Part shown: positions 1-9,000 of the stretch, one piece after another
Numbering within the stretch: the stretch's first letter is position 1
How the letters are laid out: the number at the start of each line of letters is the position of its first letter
Source: Schaalia suimastitidis DSM 15538
Lineage (GTDB): Bacteria > Actinomycetota > Actinomycetes > Actinomycetales > Actinomycetaceae
Direction: 5' to 3'
Length of the DNA: 64,000 bases
NCBI RefSeq assembly: GCF_000429105.1
Contig: NZ_AUBF01000012.1
Location: 56,665 to 120,664, forward strand
Position numbers and translations under genes: made by a program
The notes under the pieces: generated by a model
Seen by the model: the letters and a program-made list of their open reading frames with translations, nothing else
The model's database searches: none
Told to the model about the DNA's origin: nothing

Positions 1-840
1 GCCATTTCAGTCTTTAATAACGCTGGCTTCGTCATCCACGTGGGCGGTCTTGCGCCATTCGTTTCGGACTGGTGGATGTTGTTCCCCATTATTTTGGGCA
101 CCGTCATCGGAGCGGTCGGTTTCCCCGTCATTCGTGACGTATCTACGCGGTGGCGCACACCACGCAAATGGGGTCTCCACACCAAACTCACTTTGTCGGT
201 CTATGCCATCCTTGTCTTTGTTGGCGCCATCATGATGGCCTTAACAGAATGGACAAACCCTGAAACTCTTGGTCAGCTCGACACCTCAGGGAAAACGCTC
301 AATATTTTGCTGGCTGGTGTCAATACGCGCTCATCCGGCCTGTCCGCCCTCGACATTTCGGTAATGCGTCCCCACACGCATTTCATGCAAGACATCCTGA
401 TGATGATTGGTGGCGGTTCGGCTTCAACGGCGGGTGGAATTAAGGTCACTACCTTTGCTGTCCTTGTGCTTGCGGTACTTGCCGAGGCGCGCGGTGATCG
501 CGACATTGAAAGTTTCGGTCGGCGTATCCCCATCTCCGTTGTCCGCCTTGCCGTTGCGGTAACCCTTATGGGTGTCGCCCTGGTGGCAGGTGCCGTCATC
601 GTACTGCTGGCAATGACGAATTACACCCTTGACGTCATACTTTTTGAAGCAATTTCCGCCTTTGCTACCGTGGGGTTGTCGACAGGAATCACGCCCACGC
701 TGCCCACAGGAGCAAAATACGTTTTGGCGTTACTGATGTTCGCTGGACGCACCGGGTCAATAACCGTTGCTGCCGCCCTTGCGCTGCGCGAACGTACCCG
801 CATGATCCGCCTCCCTGAGGAGCGACCAATCGTCGGTTGA
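1..840 (+). CDS. K+ uptake membrane subunit (KtrB/TrkH), 5' truncated by window edge
   Basis: C-terminal 279 residues of a TrkH/KtrB-type potassium channel-like transporter; the reading frame is open from base 1, so the true start lies outside the window. The first residues include FNNAGF, a signature next to a selectivity-filter loop in this family, and later loops read GGGSAST and FATVGLSTG, matching the repeated P-loop/filter segments. Several hydrophobic membrane segments are visible. The following gene is the cytosolic RCK gating partner, so the pair forms a Ktr/Trk system that imports K+ across the membrane. Family assignment is firm; KtrB versus TrkH naming is not settled by the fragment. 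Confidence 0.93.
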   Translation, partial: AISVFNNAGFVIHVGGLAPFVSDWWMLFPIILGTVIGAVGFPVIRDVSTRWRTPRKWGLHTKLTLSVYAILVFVGAIMMALTEWTNPETLGQLDTSGKTLNILLAGVNTRSSGLSALDISVMRPHTHFMQDILMMIGGGSASTAGGIKVTTFAVLVLAVLAEARGDRDIESFGRRIPISVVRLAVAVTLMGVALVAGAVIVLLAMTNYTLDVILFEAISAFATVGLSTGITPTLPTGAKYVLALLMFAGRTGSITVAAALALRERTRMIRLPEERPIVG

Positions 841-883
841 TCGCTCTGGGCGCAGGTGGTCATCATCACCGGTAAGAAGGTGG

Positions 884-889
884 GACAAT
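884..889 (+). promoter_or_regulatory. Leaderless -10 hexamer of ktrA
   Basis: The hexamer GACAAT lies exactly six bases before the ATG at 896, placing a transcription start at or next to the A of the start codon. No Shine-Dalgarno sequence fits at the usual distance. The same geometry recurs before at least nine other genes here (see findings). The -35 region is not recognisable. Confidence 0.5.
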
Positions 890-895
890 ACATCT

Positions 896-1564
896 ATGGC
901 AGAGGAAAGAGCCTTAGCATCAGGCACCCTGGTCGTTGGTTTGGGTCGTTTCGGCTCGGCGGTGGCCGTCACCTTAGAAAAACTCGGCTACGAAATATTA
1001 GCCGTTGAGAAAGATCCGAAACTGGTCCGACAGTTCACGGGCCGTTTCCCGCTGGTGGAGGCTGACGCCTCGTCAATCGAGGCCTTGGAGCAGCTTGGGG
1101 CCAAGGATTTCCACAGTGCTGTGGTTGGCATTGGGACATCTTTGGAAGCATCAGTGCTGATCACCGCTAACCTCGTTGACCTTGGTATGAAGAATATTTG
1201 GGCCAAGGCCACAAGCCGCGAACATGGCCGTATTTTGCGTCGCATCGGGGCACATCATGTGGTGTACCCAGAATTTGATGCTGGTCAACGTACTGCTCAC
1301 CTCGTTGGCGGACGCATGATGGACTACATCGAAATGGAAAAGAATGGCTTCGCCATTATGAAGCTGCGCCCGCCGCGGGAAGTCCAAGGGTTTACCTTAG
1401 AGGAGCTCGATCTGCGCGGGCGTTACGGTGTCAATGTGCTTGGTTTGTTGCGCCCAGGTGAACCTTTCGAATATGCCACAGCGCAGACGCGTATCGAGGC
1501 CGAAGATGTCATCATCGTTTCGGGAGATTCTCAACTATTGGAGTATTTCGCGCACCGCCCATAG
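896..1564 (+). CDS. ktrA: K+ uptake regulatory subunit KtrA (RCK/TrkA-N)
   Basis: A 222-residue cytosolic RCK protein that gates the potassium transporter encoded just upstream. The N-terminal Rossmann fold shows the nucleotide-binding loop GLGRFGSAVA followed by an acidic residue after the second strand (AVEKD), as in NAD(H)/ATP-binding RCK domains. The C-terminal part (about residues 140-222) fits a TrkA-C ligand-binding domain. Length is normal for KtrA. The gene starts 55 bases after ktrB and appears to have its own leaderless promoter. Its last seven codons and stop are duplicated 64 bases downstream. Confidence 0.93.
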   Translation: MAEERALASGTLVVGLGRFGSAVAVTLEKLGYEILAVEKDPKLVRQFTGRFPLVEADASSIEALEQLGAKDFHSAVVGIGTSLEASVLITANLVDLGMKNIWAKATSREHGRILRRIGAHHVVYPEFDAGQRTAHLVGGRMMDYIEMEKNGFAIMKLRPPREVQGFTLEELDLRGRYGVNVLGLLRPGEPFEYATAQTRIEAEDVIIVSGDSQLLEYFAHRP

Positions 1565-1632
1565 TGATGAGGCCCGCGGCATAACACGCAATCATTCACC
1601 ACGGGAGTATTTCGCGCACCGCCCATAGTGAT
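1540..1632 (+). repeat. 29-bp direct repeat pair duplicating the ktrA 3' end
   Basis: Two identical 29-base copies at 1540-1568 and 1604-1632, 64 bases apart. The first contains the last codons of ktrA (EYFAHRP) and its TAG stop; the second repeats the same codons and stop in a different frame, outside the gene. The 35 bases between the copies are not repeated. Confidence 0.9.
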
Positions 1633-1784
1633 AACCGTTTCTGCGTCAACGCGACGCTGGGATTGCCGCGTGAATAGCGGACTGCCACGACCATGCGTGC
1701 CTGATGGTCGACGCGACAACGCCTGTGATATCTCAGCTCCGACCGCGCACCGCAGCTGTGAGTGCCTTCCTTTATGGTGAAGAC

Positions 1785-3161
1785 ATGGCAAAAGACAAGA
1801 CGTTATTTCGCTGCGCTGACTGTGGCTGGACCTCACCCAAGTGGGTCGGCCAGTGCCGCGAATGTATGGGCTGGGGCACTGTCGAAGAATCAGACAGTCC
1901 CTCCCTTCAGCCAACGATCCCTACGTCTCGCACACCAGCACACCCTGCCGTTCCAATAGGTACTATCGACGCCCGTCATGCAGCAGCACTCCCCACGGGG
2001 GATGGTGAGGTTGATCGTGTACTTGGCGGCGGTATTGTACGTGGCTCGGTGATCCTGCTGGCTGGCGAACCTGGCGTAGGCAAGTCAACGTTGCTCCTTG
2101 ATATCGCGTCGCGTATAGCTTCTGGTAGTCGCCGTGACGGACGTGGTCCCGTTCTTTACATCACCGGCGAAGAATCTGCCTCGCAGGTGCGTTTACGTGG
2201 CGAACGTATCGGAGCCCTTGACCAGGATTTACTTCTGTCTGACGACAATGACTTACCGACTATCCTTGGGCATGTTGAATCTTGTCAGCCATCGCTCCTT
2301 ATTGTTGACTCAGTTCAGACCATTCACGCGCCCGGTGTTGACGGGGGTGCTGGGGGAACAACGCAGGTGAGGGCCGTGGCCTCGGCTTTGATTCGCATCG
2401 CAAAAACCCGCGATATGCCGATCCTCTTGGTGGGGCACGTGACAAAAGACGGCGGAATTGCAGGGCCGCGTGTTTTGGAGCATCTGGTAGATGTGGTCTG
2501 TCAGTTTGAGGGCGATCGTCATTCGCGTCTACGGCTGCTGCGATCGGTAAAAAATCGTTACGGTCCCACTGACGAAGTGGGGTGTTTCGAGCTCACCGAC
2601 ACGGGAATACGTGGGCTTCCTGACCCTTCGGGGCTGTTTCTTTCCCATGGGCAGCCATCTATGGTGGGGTCCTGTGTCACAGTGTCGTTGGAGGGGCGCC
2701 GTCCCATTCCCACTGAGGTCCAAGCCCTCGTTGCCCCAAGTTCTGGCGGTGCGCCACGTAGGACCACCTCTGGCCTGGATTATTCCCGGGTGGTGATGGT
2801 CTTGGCCGTACTGCAGGCGCGCCTCGGCGCTGACACGTCATCCCTTGATGTCTACATGTCGACGGTGGGTGGTGCTCGCACGTCAGAACCTGCAGCGGAT
2901 CTGGCCACAGCGGTCGCTGCCGTTTCTGCGTTACGAGGCGTAGCGCCGCACCCCCATCAGGTGATCATCGGCGAAGTGGGGCTTACGGGTGAGGTGCGTG
3001 CCTGTACGGGGATGACTCAACGTTTGCAGGAGGCGGCGCGCTTAGGTTTTACGCGGGCGATCATTCCGAGCCACGGCAGCCAGGATGTGAAGGCAGCCGA
3101 AGGTATGGACGTGTTCACAGTCTCGGACTTGCGTACCGCAGTTACGGTCGCTCTGCCGTAG
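1785..3161 (+). CDS. radA: DNA repair protein RadA
   Basis: A 458-residue RecA-like ATPase that drives branch migration in homologous recombination. The N-terminal four-cysteine zinc finger (CADCGW ... CREC) is followed by Walker A GEPGVGKST, the RadA-specific KNRYG motif, and a C-terminal Lon-protease-like domain. I chose the ATG at 1785 over an upstream GTG at 1704 because the family starts about seven residues before the zinc finger. In addition, the hexamer TATGGT lies six bases before this ATG, suggesting a leaderless transcript. It is followed 35 bases later by disA, the usual actinobacterial and firmicute pairing; RadA is known to modulate DisA in other species. Confidence 0.96.
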   Translation: MAKDKTLFRCADCGWTSPKWVGQCRECMGWGTVEESDSPSLQPTIPTSRTPAHPAVPIGTIDARHAAALPTGDGEVDRVLGGGIVRGSVILLAGEPGVGKSTLLLDIASRIASGSRRDGRGPVLYITGEESASQVRLRGERIGALDQDLLLSDDNDLPTILGHVESCQPSLLIVDSVQTIHAPGVDGGAGGTTQVRAVASALIRIAKTRDMPILLVGHVTKDGGIAGPRVLEHLVDVVCQFEGDRHSRLRLLRSVKNRYGPTDEVGCFELTDTGIRGLPDPSGLFLSHGQPSMVGSCVTVSLEGRRPIPTEVQALVAPSSGGAPRRTTSGLDYSRVVMVLAVLQARLGADTSSLDVYMSTVGGARTSEPAADLATAVAAVSALRGVAPHPHQVIIGEVGLTGEVRACTGMTQRLQEAARLGFTRAIIPSHGSQDVKAAEGMDVFTVSDLRTAVTVALP

Positions 3162-3196
3162 GATCGTGGTATGCAAAGCATCGGAAAGGTGGGTTC

Positions 3197-4267
3197 ATGA
3201 CCACTGAGGCGACAATGTTGCGACGTGCGATTCAAGAAGTAGCACCAGGGACGGCTTTGCGTGAAGGTTTGGAACGTATTCAGCGCTCCCATACGGGTGC
3301 TCTCATCGTTCTTGGCTATAACGAGGATGTCGAAGCAATCTGTTCGGGTGGCATTGACCTGGATGTAGAGTTCACACCTTCTCGTCTGCGCGAGTTATGC
3401 AAAATGGATGGCGCAGTGGTGATCGACGTTGATCATTGGCGCATTCGTAAAGCGAATGTGCAGCTCATCCCTGATCCTGATATTACGACAGTGGAATCGG
3501 GGATGCGGCACCGCACAGCGCAGCGCACCGCGAAGCAAATCCATCTGCCGGTTTTGTCACTCTCAGCGTCGATGCGCATGATTTCCATTTACGTGGGGAA
3601 TGAGCATTATTTGGTCGAAGAACCTGACGCATTATTGTCCCGCGCAAACCTGGCGGTCGATACGCTTGACCGTTATACGCAACGTCTTGACGAAGTCTTG
3701 CAAACACTTACCGTGTTGGAAATGCGTGACGCCGCCACAATCCGTGATGTGACAACCGTGCTACAACGGATGGAAATGATTCGTCGCATCACCACCGAAA
3801 TCAACGGATACCTTGAAGAACTAGGGTCTTCTGGGCGTCTGTTGGCACTGCAACTTGACGACCTCGTGCGTGGCTCGGCCTCGGAGCGGGCCCTAGTGTT
3901 ACGTGACTATGTTCGTGATCCCAATGCTTTGGGCAGCGTCGAAGAACGGTTATCTTCGCTGACAGGCGACAAACTGGTCGATTTGGCTGCGATTGCTAAC
4001 GTGGTGGGTCTTGGCGTATTCGATGTCGCCGATTTAGATCGGACAATATTGCCGCGCGGTATTCGTGCCCTCTCGTTGGTGCCACGCCTGCCGTGGGCAG
4101 TCATCAAAGAGGTCTCGTCCCACTGGTCCACCCTGTCGGAGTTGCGCGATGCCTCGGTTGATGAACTGCAGGCAATTGAAGGTATCGGCCCGTACCGTGC
4201 CAAACTCATTCAGGAGTCTTTGGAAAATCAGTACGCAATGGCGTCGACGGGTATCGTCGGCTGGTAG
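3197..4267 (+). CDS. disA: Diadenylate cyclase DisA
   Basis: A 356-residue enzyme that condenses two ATP into c-di-AMP while scanning DNA for damage. The N-terminal DAC domain contains the catalytic DGA (CKMDGAVV) and RHRTA (GMRHRTAQ) motifs; a helical spine follows, and the C-terminus has a helix-hairpin-helix DNA-binding segment (IEGIGPYRAKLI). Length is typical for the family. A Shine-Dalgarno-like AAAGGTGG precedes the ATG by a few bases. Placement directly after radA fits a joint role in DNA integrity; c-di-AMP commonly controls K+ transporters, and a Ktr system lies just upstream (a suggestive neighbourhood, not proof). Confidence 0.97.
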   Translation: MTTEATMLRRAIQEVAPGTALREGLERIQRSHTGALIVLGYNEDVEAICSGGIDLDVEFTPSRLRELCKMDGAVVIDVDHWRIRKANVQLIPDPDITTVESGMRHRTAQRTAKQIHLPVLSLSASMRMISIYVGNEHYLVEEPDALLSRANLAVDTLDRYTQRLDEVLQTLTVLEMRDAATIRDVTTVLQRMEMIRRITTEINGYLEELGSSGRLLALQLDDLVRGSASERALVLRDYVRDPNALGSVEERLSSLTGDKLVDLAAIANVVGLGVFDVADLDRTILPRGIRALSLVPRLPWAVIKEVSSHWSTLSELRDASVDELQAIEGIGPYRAKLIQESLENQYAMASTGIVGW

Positions 4268-4288
4268 TGCGCGGGTGCACCGCAGTTG

Positions 4289-4609
4289 CTAATCGAGGCC
4301 GCTGTGCCAGTGCGGTGGCACCTCTGACAGTAGTCGGTCGTCGTTGCCACCCGTTGTGTCTGCCAAGTCTTTGTTCTGCTTGGCGCCGCCTTGTCTACGG
4401 CCACCGTGTCCTTGTCCGTGGCTGACTGCCCTGCTGGCTCTATCGGTGCTTTTTCGTGCAGCCCGCGCTGCTATCACAGCGGCGCCTTCGGATTCTTCCC
4501 ATGACGGTGGCAGGCCTTGATCAATCAGATGTTGATCGACCGCGCTAATGGAGGTGGCGCGTCGCCGTCGTGGCGCAGGCGTTGACTCACCGTCAATCTC
4601 TTGGCCCAT
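4289..4609 (-). CDS. Small hypothetical protein downstream of helicase-like gene
   Basis: A 106-residue hydrophilic protein with no family I recognise. It has a basic RRRR patch near residue 15, a short segment predicted to be helical (about residues 20-55), and a Gly/His/Gln-rich C-terminal half that looks disordered. It begins four bases after the stop of the 1380-residue gene, so the two are probably cotranscribed. It ends 21 bases from the convergent disA stop. It is kept as a gene because of the tight spacing and clean frame; homologues beside similar helicase-like genes would confirm it. Confidence 0.55.
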   Translation of the reverse strand: MGQEIDGESTPAPRRRRATSISAVDQHLIDQGLPPSWEESEGAAVIAARAARKSTDRASRAVSHGQGHGGRRQGGAKQNKDLADTTGGNDDRLLSEVPPHWHSGLD

Positions 4610-4612
4610 TGT

Positions 4613-7600
4613 CTATTCCTTGGTATCACGCGCGTCAAACTGCGCCGAAGGCGCAGACGCATCGGAGGCGGTACTTATTGATGTGACCGCATCGACCTGT
4701 CCTGCCGTGCGTCGAATGACGTTGCCAAGCACAGCGTCCGATTGGGCGCCTCGACGTTGCAAGCCAAGGGCGTCACGTAATAGTTCAACAAGCTCTGCCT
4801 GGCTACGCTCCACCCTGTCAGAACGAATCCACAGGGCAAGTTCATCAAGCTGATCGTCACCATAGGCAGCCAGCGGGAGGCCTCGCGCAACCGCAGGACG
4901 TGGCCCACGAGCAGGCACACTACTCGATTCATCGTCGTCCGATGCGGCGCCATTCGATTGGGCGGGCGCCGCAGAAGCATGTTCCTCACGCACATGCGTA
5001 TCATCGTTGTCGATGACCAGATCCAACTCAACAGGCAAGGTCTCGTCAAGGTCGTCAGCCATATCCACATGCGGCACCACAATTTCAACCTGTTGATGTC
5101 CCGTGGCCTCATCCACGGCGTCAAGGACCAGTTGAACGATCGTCTCAGCAACTTTAGCGGGGTCAATGAAGACCGGCATGGACAGGGCGGTGTAGACCTT
5201 CCACCCTTGGGCTTCCAAAAGGGCAGGCAGCACCCGGTCACGCATTCGCTGTGACGGCTGGGCAACGTAACTTTCGTCGTCGGTGAGAACCGCTAAAAGC
5301 AGACGCCCAGGTATCTCGGGATGGCCGATTGCGAGTGGAATACGCATACCGCCGGGGATTCCCACATTGGGGACAACTTCTAAGCCTTTGCTGTACAGGC
5401 GCTCGGCAAGGTCCAGGAGCAACCGGTCAGGTGCAGCTTGAAGTGTTGGCCACGAGTCGGAACCCAGACCTGACTGTCCTTCAGCTATTTCAAGCAGGTC
5501 AATCATCATCTGTGCGCCTTGGGCGTGTACGCGCCCACGATCAATGTCGTCAGCGCGCAGGCTTGAGATCAGCGTCATTTCACCGCGGACCGTCGCTAAG
5601 GCAGCCACCATATACGCCACGCCGTCACGGGTGGAGAGCACACCGAAGTCGTGGATGACGCGTCCGTGTGGCGTCTTGGCGTAGCCGACGGTCATGATGA
5701 CATGATCACGGCTGATACCTCGTGCACCATCGGGGTCCACAACAACAAAGGGTTCTGGGGCGTCGGGGTTGAAGAACGAGGCGACGCCATGCTCTCGCGC
5801 GAGTGCGCGGTTAAGTTCAGCCTCGATACGTGAGCGGTGGCGCGCATTGAGGGCAACTACGGCCAGGCTGCGGTCAGGGAATTCGATGGCGTGCGCAAGA
5901 ACCGCCTCGATAACTGCGGCGATTTCCTGCTCGGTTGATTCCACTGCCGCGGTGTTGAGGGCGGGCATCCCGTTGCCGTTAACCCACGTGGCACTGATAG
6001 GCGCACCCACAGATGTCCACGGCACCGGCACCCCCAGGAAACCCACACCATGCCGAGCCAGGAGCAGAGCCACCTGGTCATTGAGGCGACGCGGTGCCAC
6101 TTCCATACGCATCTGCGGCAAGATCTTCGTCAATGCCACAACGCTTCCGTCGCTACTGGCGCCGTCGAGGTCAGCGAGCAGCACCACTTGGTTGGCGCGG
6201 GCAATTATGGGGACAAGTTCGGCTAGCGACAGGTTATCAACGTCATCAAGTACTAGCAGGTCAACGCGTTGTTGGGCTGGCAGTATCCACGGGACAAGGC
6301 TGGGCACAGTCAGTACAATCGGCACCATGGCGCGCGTCATGGGGTATTTTGCGTACAGTTCCACCGCGCGGGTGGAGGTACTGAGTGCTGTCTGTAGTTG
6401 AGCAACGTCGTCTACTTCGGAAGCGAGGATGCTCCGCCTGCGGCGACGCAGTTGTGTGAGAACCTGGGGTGCCAGTGTGTCCACCTGTTGTTGGTCTAGG
6501 CGGCGCCCTTCCGCGAGGCGCTGTTCTAGGTGGACAGGGTCGAAACCACCTAGGCTCGGTTCGCTGGCGATCATCAGCGCAAGAACGGACGCCCACCAGG
6601 CTAAATCGAGCTCAGGATCAATGAGCTCTTCAGGAATATGTCGTTTACGGAAATCCTGTGTGAGGCTATCGAGGCCAATGGCCGCAAGTGCTTTCAGAAC
6701 TGCGACACGCTTGGGAAGTTCTTTTGCGCCTTGCGGGTCTGCTTCGAGGCGGTCAAAAAGGTGCGCCAAGTCGGCGATTGGCATGCGCGACAGGTCTCGA
6801 TGCGAGGTAGCAAATACGGGCGCAAGACGGTCAATGTCGTCGCACACCGCGCGCGTGAGCGCGATGGCTTCGTCAAGGTGCTGGGGCAGGGTTGGCCATC
6901 CGTCAGCGTCGCAGTGCTGCCGCCAAATATCACGGCGTTCCTGAACGACCAGCAGTTCTCGGTGGAGATCTTTCACGTGGACGCCCGGGCGGACAAGATC
7001 TTTCGCTTGTTTCACTAGGCGCACCCGCTGGGAGCGCGACATCGTGATGCCGTGTTCGCGGCGCCATGTCGCTGGGGCGGTGGCGAATACCATATCTGCT
7101 GCTGAACGTTCGAAGATACGTGGCAGGAAGGTGTCGAGGACGTCTCTTACGCCTTCAAACATGGACAGTTGTGCTTCCCATTGCCGCAGGTTCAGTGCGG
7201 GACGTATCCCTGTTTCGGCGGCAAGGGTCGTCATATTGACGCGCAGCACCGGCAGGTGTTCGCGTGCCAGACGTGAGACGCGTTCAAGGATGTCACTGAC
7301 TTGTTCGCCAGAGTTAATGACAATACCTTGCCATGCGGCGTGTTCTGATGTCCGTGAGAAGATTCCGAGTTGGCTTGCACGGTGCAGCAGATCACGGGCG
7401 CGTTTGCCTCGGTCGGAGGCGATATCGAGAAGGATATCTTCCCGGAGACGCACCTTTGTTCGCGGCTTCGGGTTCGCTGCTGTCAGGTCGGTGAGGACTT
7501 GCAGGGCATCGAATGCGCTGATACCGAAGGCTTTGAATGGTTTGTGCAGTTGGGTGGTGTGGGCGTTAAGGGCTGCCCGGATTTCGGTAAGCCGACTGCG

Positions 7601-8755
7601 CATATTGTCAATATCGGTGCTGTCTGCTGCCGGTGAGGTATCAGTCATTGCTGCGTGCAGGCGGTCCCTTAGCAGCTGCGTGCTGGTGGCGCTACCATCA
7701 ATGGGGGCGACGATTTCTTCGAGGCCAAGGTCGACAAGTCGCGTGTGGACACGGCTGCTGCGTTGCGGGTTTCCGCAAATGTGAACGGTGGTGCGTCCCA
7801 CGGAGGCAGCGTCGGCAAGTATAGCGCTGGTCAGTGTGGTGTCATCAGCACCGTCAGGCAAGTCAATGACCAGGGAACGACCTGCGGCGATAGCTTCAAT
7901 GGCATCGTGCTGGCGTGGCGTGAGGTCTCCGACGCCCAGTTCCTTCCATGGGTCGCGGTCGCGAGGGTTAGGTTTGGGCAGGTCCTGCTGGAGGTCGGCA
8001 ATGTGGGTGCTTTCGCCTGCGAGTGCCCGAATGAAGGTGGATCGGCTCAGGATGTCTTTGCGGTCGAGTTCGCGTAGCAGGTGCGATGCGGGGTGTTCGT
8101 ATATGCCGAAGGCGAGTTCGTCTTTGAGTTCGAAATGTTCAAGGTCGCGTGCGGCTTCTTTAAGGCCTGCGATGAGGCGGGAGGAGGAAAATCCGTGGAC
8201 GGTGGTGGCGCCTCGCAGAAGCGCATCAAGGTCAATACTCACTCCTGCTCGTGCCAGGGCGGTGGCAAATTCGGGGGCAAGCTGCGCACCGGAAGTGAGG
8301 GTGAGGAGGATGTCGCCTTCGCTGCGTTCAACGTGAAGGGGCCGCAGCAAGGCGGGCGAGGACACGGTTTCGTCTGCGGTGGTCCACGTGGCGCGTCCGA
8401 TGGCAAGGTGGATGGGTCCAACGCCGTGGTATCGGGTCAGTTCAGCGCTGCGTGCGGCGATGGCTTTCGCTTTCGACATTGCCGAGGCCTGGGCGACGGG
8501 TTCGCGTACAAGGTTCGATAGGCGGGTGGTGTGTTCGGCGTAGAGTTGTGCAAGTCCCCCTGGGTGGGGGGCGGTGAGTTGAAGCCGTGGCGTGTCTTTG
8601 TCGTCCTCGGTGGAGGTGATGCGAGTAAGGTGCGCATGCCAAGTGTCCAGGGCAGCGTCAAAGGCTGCTAGTGATGACTCTTGTGGAGTTTCGCTAGCTC
8701 CAGTGTCGGCGCTTCGACTGTTGGCGTTGAAGGGACGCGTAAAGAATGTGGCCAC
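4613..8755 (-). CDS. Large DUF4011/SF1 helicase-like protein with C-terminal nuclease-fold domain
   Basis: A 1380-residue protein. The N-terminal part (about residues 60-180) resembles the DUF4011 region found before SF1 helicase cores (GVGPIHLAIGRATW). A helicase-like core follows, but Walker A reads DLPDGADDTT instead of the usual PPGTGKT, and the Walker B region reads LLVLDDVDNL rather than DEAS/DEAQ. Around residues 1130-1230 is a segment like the REase_MTES_1575 (Vsr-like) domain: LLAVLTDDESY, then RMRDRVLPALLEAQGW and a VFIDP segment. The start is GTG at 8755 with GAGGA immediately before it, so the exact start is uncertain. It may be a nucleic-acid binding or nuclease protein; ATP hydrolysis looks doubtful. 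Confidence 0.75.
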   Translation of the reverse strand: MATFFTRPFNANSRSADTGASETPQESSLAAFDAALDTWHAHLTRITSTEDDKDTPRLQLTAPHPGGLAQLYAEHTTRLSNLVREPVAQASAMSKAKAIAARSAELTRYHGVGPIHLAIGRATWTTADETVSSPALLRPLHVERSEGDILLTLTSGAQLAPEFATALARAGVSIDLDALLRGATTVHGFSSSRLIAGLKEAARDLEHFELKDELAFGIYEHPASHLLRELDRKDILSRSTFIRALAGESTHIADLQQDLPKPNPRDRDPWKELGVGDLTPRQHDAIEAIAAGRSLVIDLPDGADDTTLTSAILADAASVGRTTVHICGNPQRSSRVHTRLVDLGLEEIVAPIDGSATSTQLLRDRLHAAMTDTSPAADSTDIDNMRSRLTEIRAALNAHTTQLHKPFKAFGISAFDALQVLTDLTAANPKPRTKVRLREDILLDIASDRGKRARDLLHRASQLGIFSRTSEHAAWQGIVINSGEQVSDILERVSRLAREHLPVLRVNMTTLAAETGIRPALNLRQWEAQLSMFEGVRDVLDTFLPRIFERSAADMVFATAPATWRREHGITMSRSQRVRLVKQAKDLVRPGVHVKDLHRELLVVQERRDIWRQHCDADGWPTLPQHLDEAIALTRAVCDDIDRLAPVFATSHRDLSRMPIADLAHLFDRLEADPQGAKELPKRVAVLKALAAIGLDSLTQDFRKRHIPEELIDPELDLAWWASVLALMIASEPSLGGFDPVHLEQRLAEGRRLDQQQVDTLAPQVLTQLRRRRRSILASEVDDVAQLQTALSTSTRAVELYAKYPMTRAMVPIVLTVPSLVPWILPAQQRVDLLVLDDVDNLSLAELVPIIARANQVVLLADLDGASSDGSVVALTKILPQMRMEVAPRRLNDQVALLLARHGVGFLGVPVPWTSVGAPISATWVNGNGMPALNTAAVESTEQEIAAVIEAVLAHAIEFPDRSLAVVALNARHRSRIEAELNRALAREHGVASFFNPDAPEPFVVVDPDGARGISRDHVIMTVGYAKTPHGRVIHDFGVLSTRDGVAYMVAALATVRGEMTLISSLRADDIDRGRVHAQGAQMMIDLLEIAEGQSGLGSDSWPTLQAAPDRLLLDLAERLYSKGLEVVPNVGIPGGMRIPLAIGHPEIPGRLLLAVLTDDESYVAQPSQRMRDRVLPALLEAQGWKVYTALSMPVFIDPAKVAETIVQLVLDAVDEATGHQQVEIVVPHVDMADDLDETLPVELDLVIDNDDTHVREEHASAAPAQSNGAASDDDESSSVPARGPRPAVARGLPLAAYGDDQLDELALWIRSDRVERSQAELVELLRDALGLQRRGAQSDAVLGNVIRRTAGQVDAVTSISTASDASAPSAQFDARDTKE

Positions 8756-8897
8756 TCCTCAACGGTAGTTTGCTCATGCGACGTTGGCAGCCAGAAGCGC
8801 CGTAAAGGTTCATATTTTGAGTCTGCACACACCTGGGGCGGGGTGTTTTGCACACTTGGAGGGGCTTGTTTTCGTGCCTTGCTTGGCTTTGTGCTAT

Positions 8898-8947
8898 GGC
8901 GCTTCGTCCCTGCAGTGTCCGCGCTGCGGCGCCTCGTCCCTGCAGTG
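8898..8947. repeat. Two 20-bp tandem repeats, 30-bp spacing
   Basis: Near-identical 20-base copies at 8898-8917 and 8928-8947 (one mismatch, both ending in CGTCCCTGCAGTG) in the spacer between the divergent helicase-like gene and the glycosylase. They contain PstI-like CTGCAG palindromes. A 107-codon open frame crosses them but has no coding character. Confidence 0.75.
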
Positions 8948-9000
8948 CACTTTCTTCGCTTGTGGCACCTTATTGACGAAGCACTGCCTAGACTGTTCCT

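Noticed and set aside
4548..4853. Plus-strand frames antisense to the helicase-like gene
   Set aside because: Arg/Ser-rich shadows typical of GC-rich antisense frames; no start signals.
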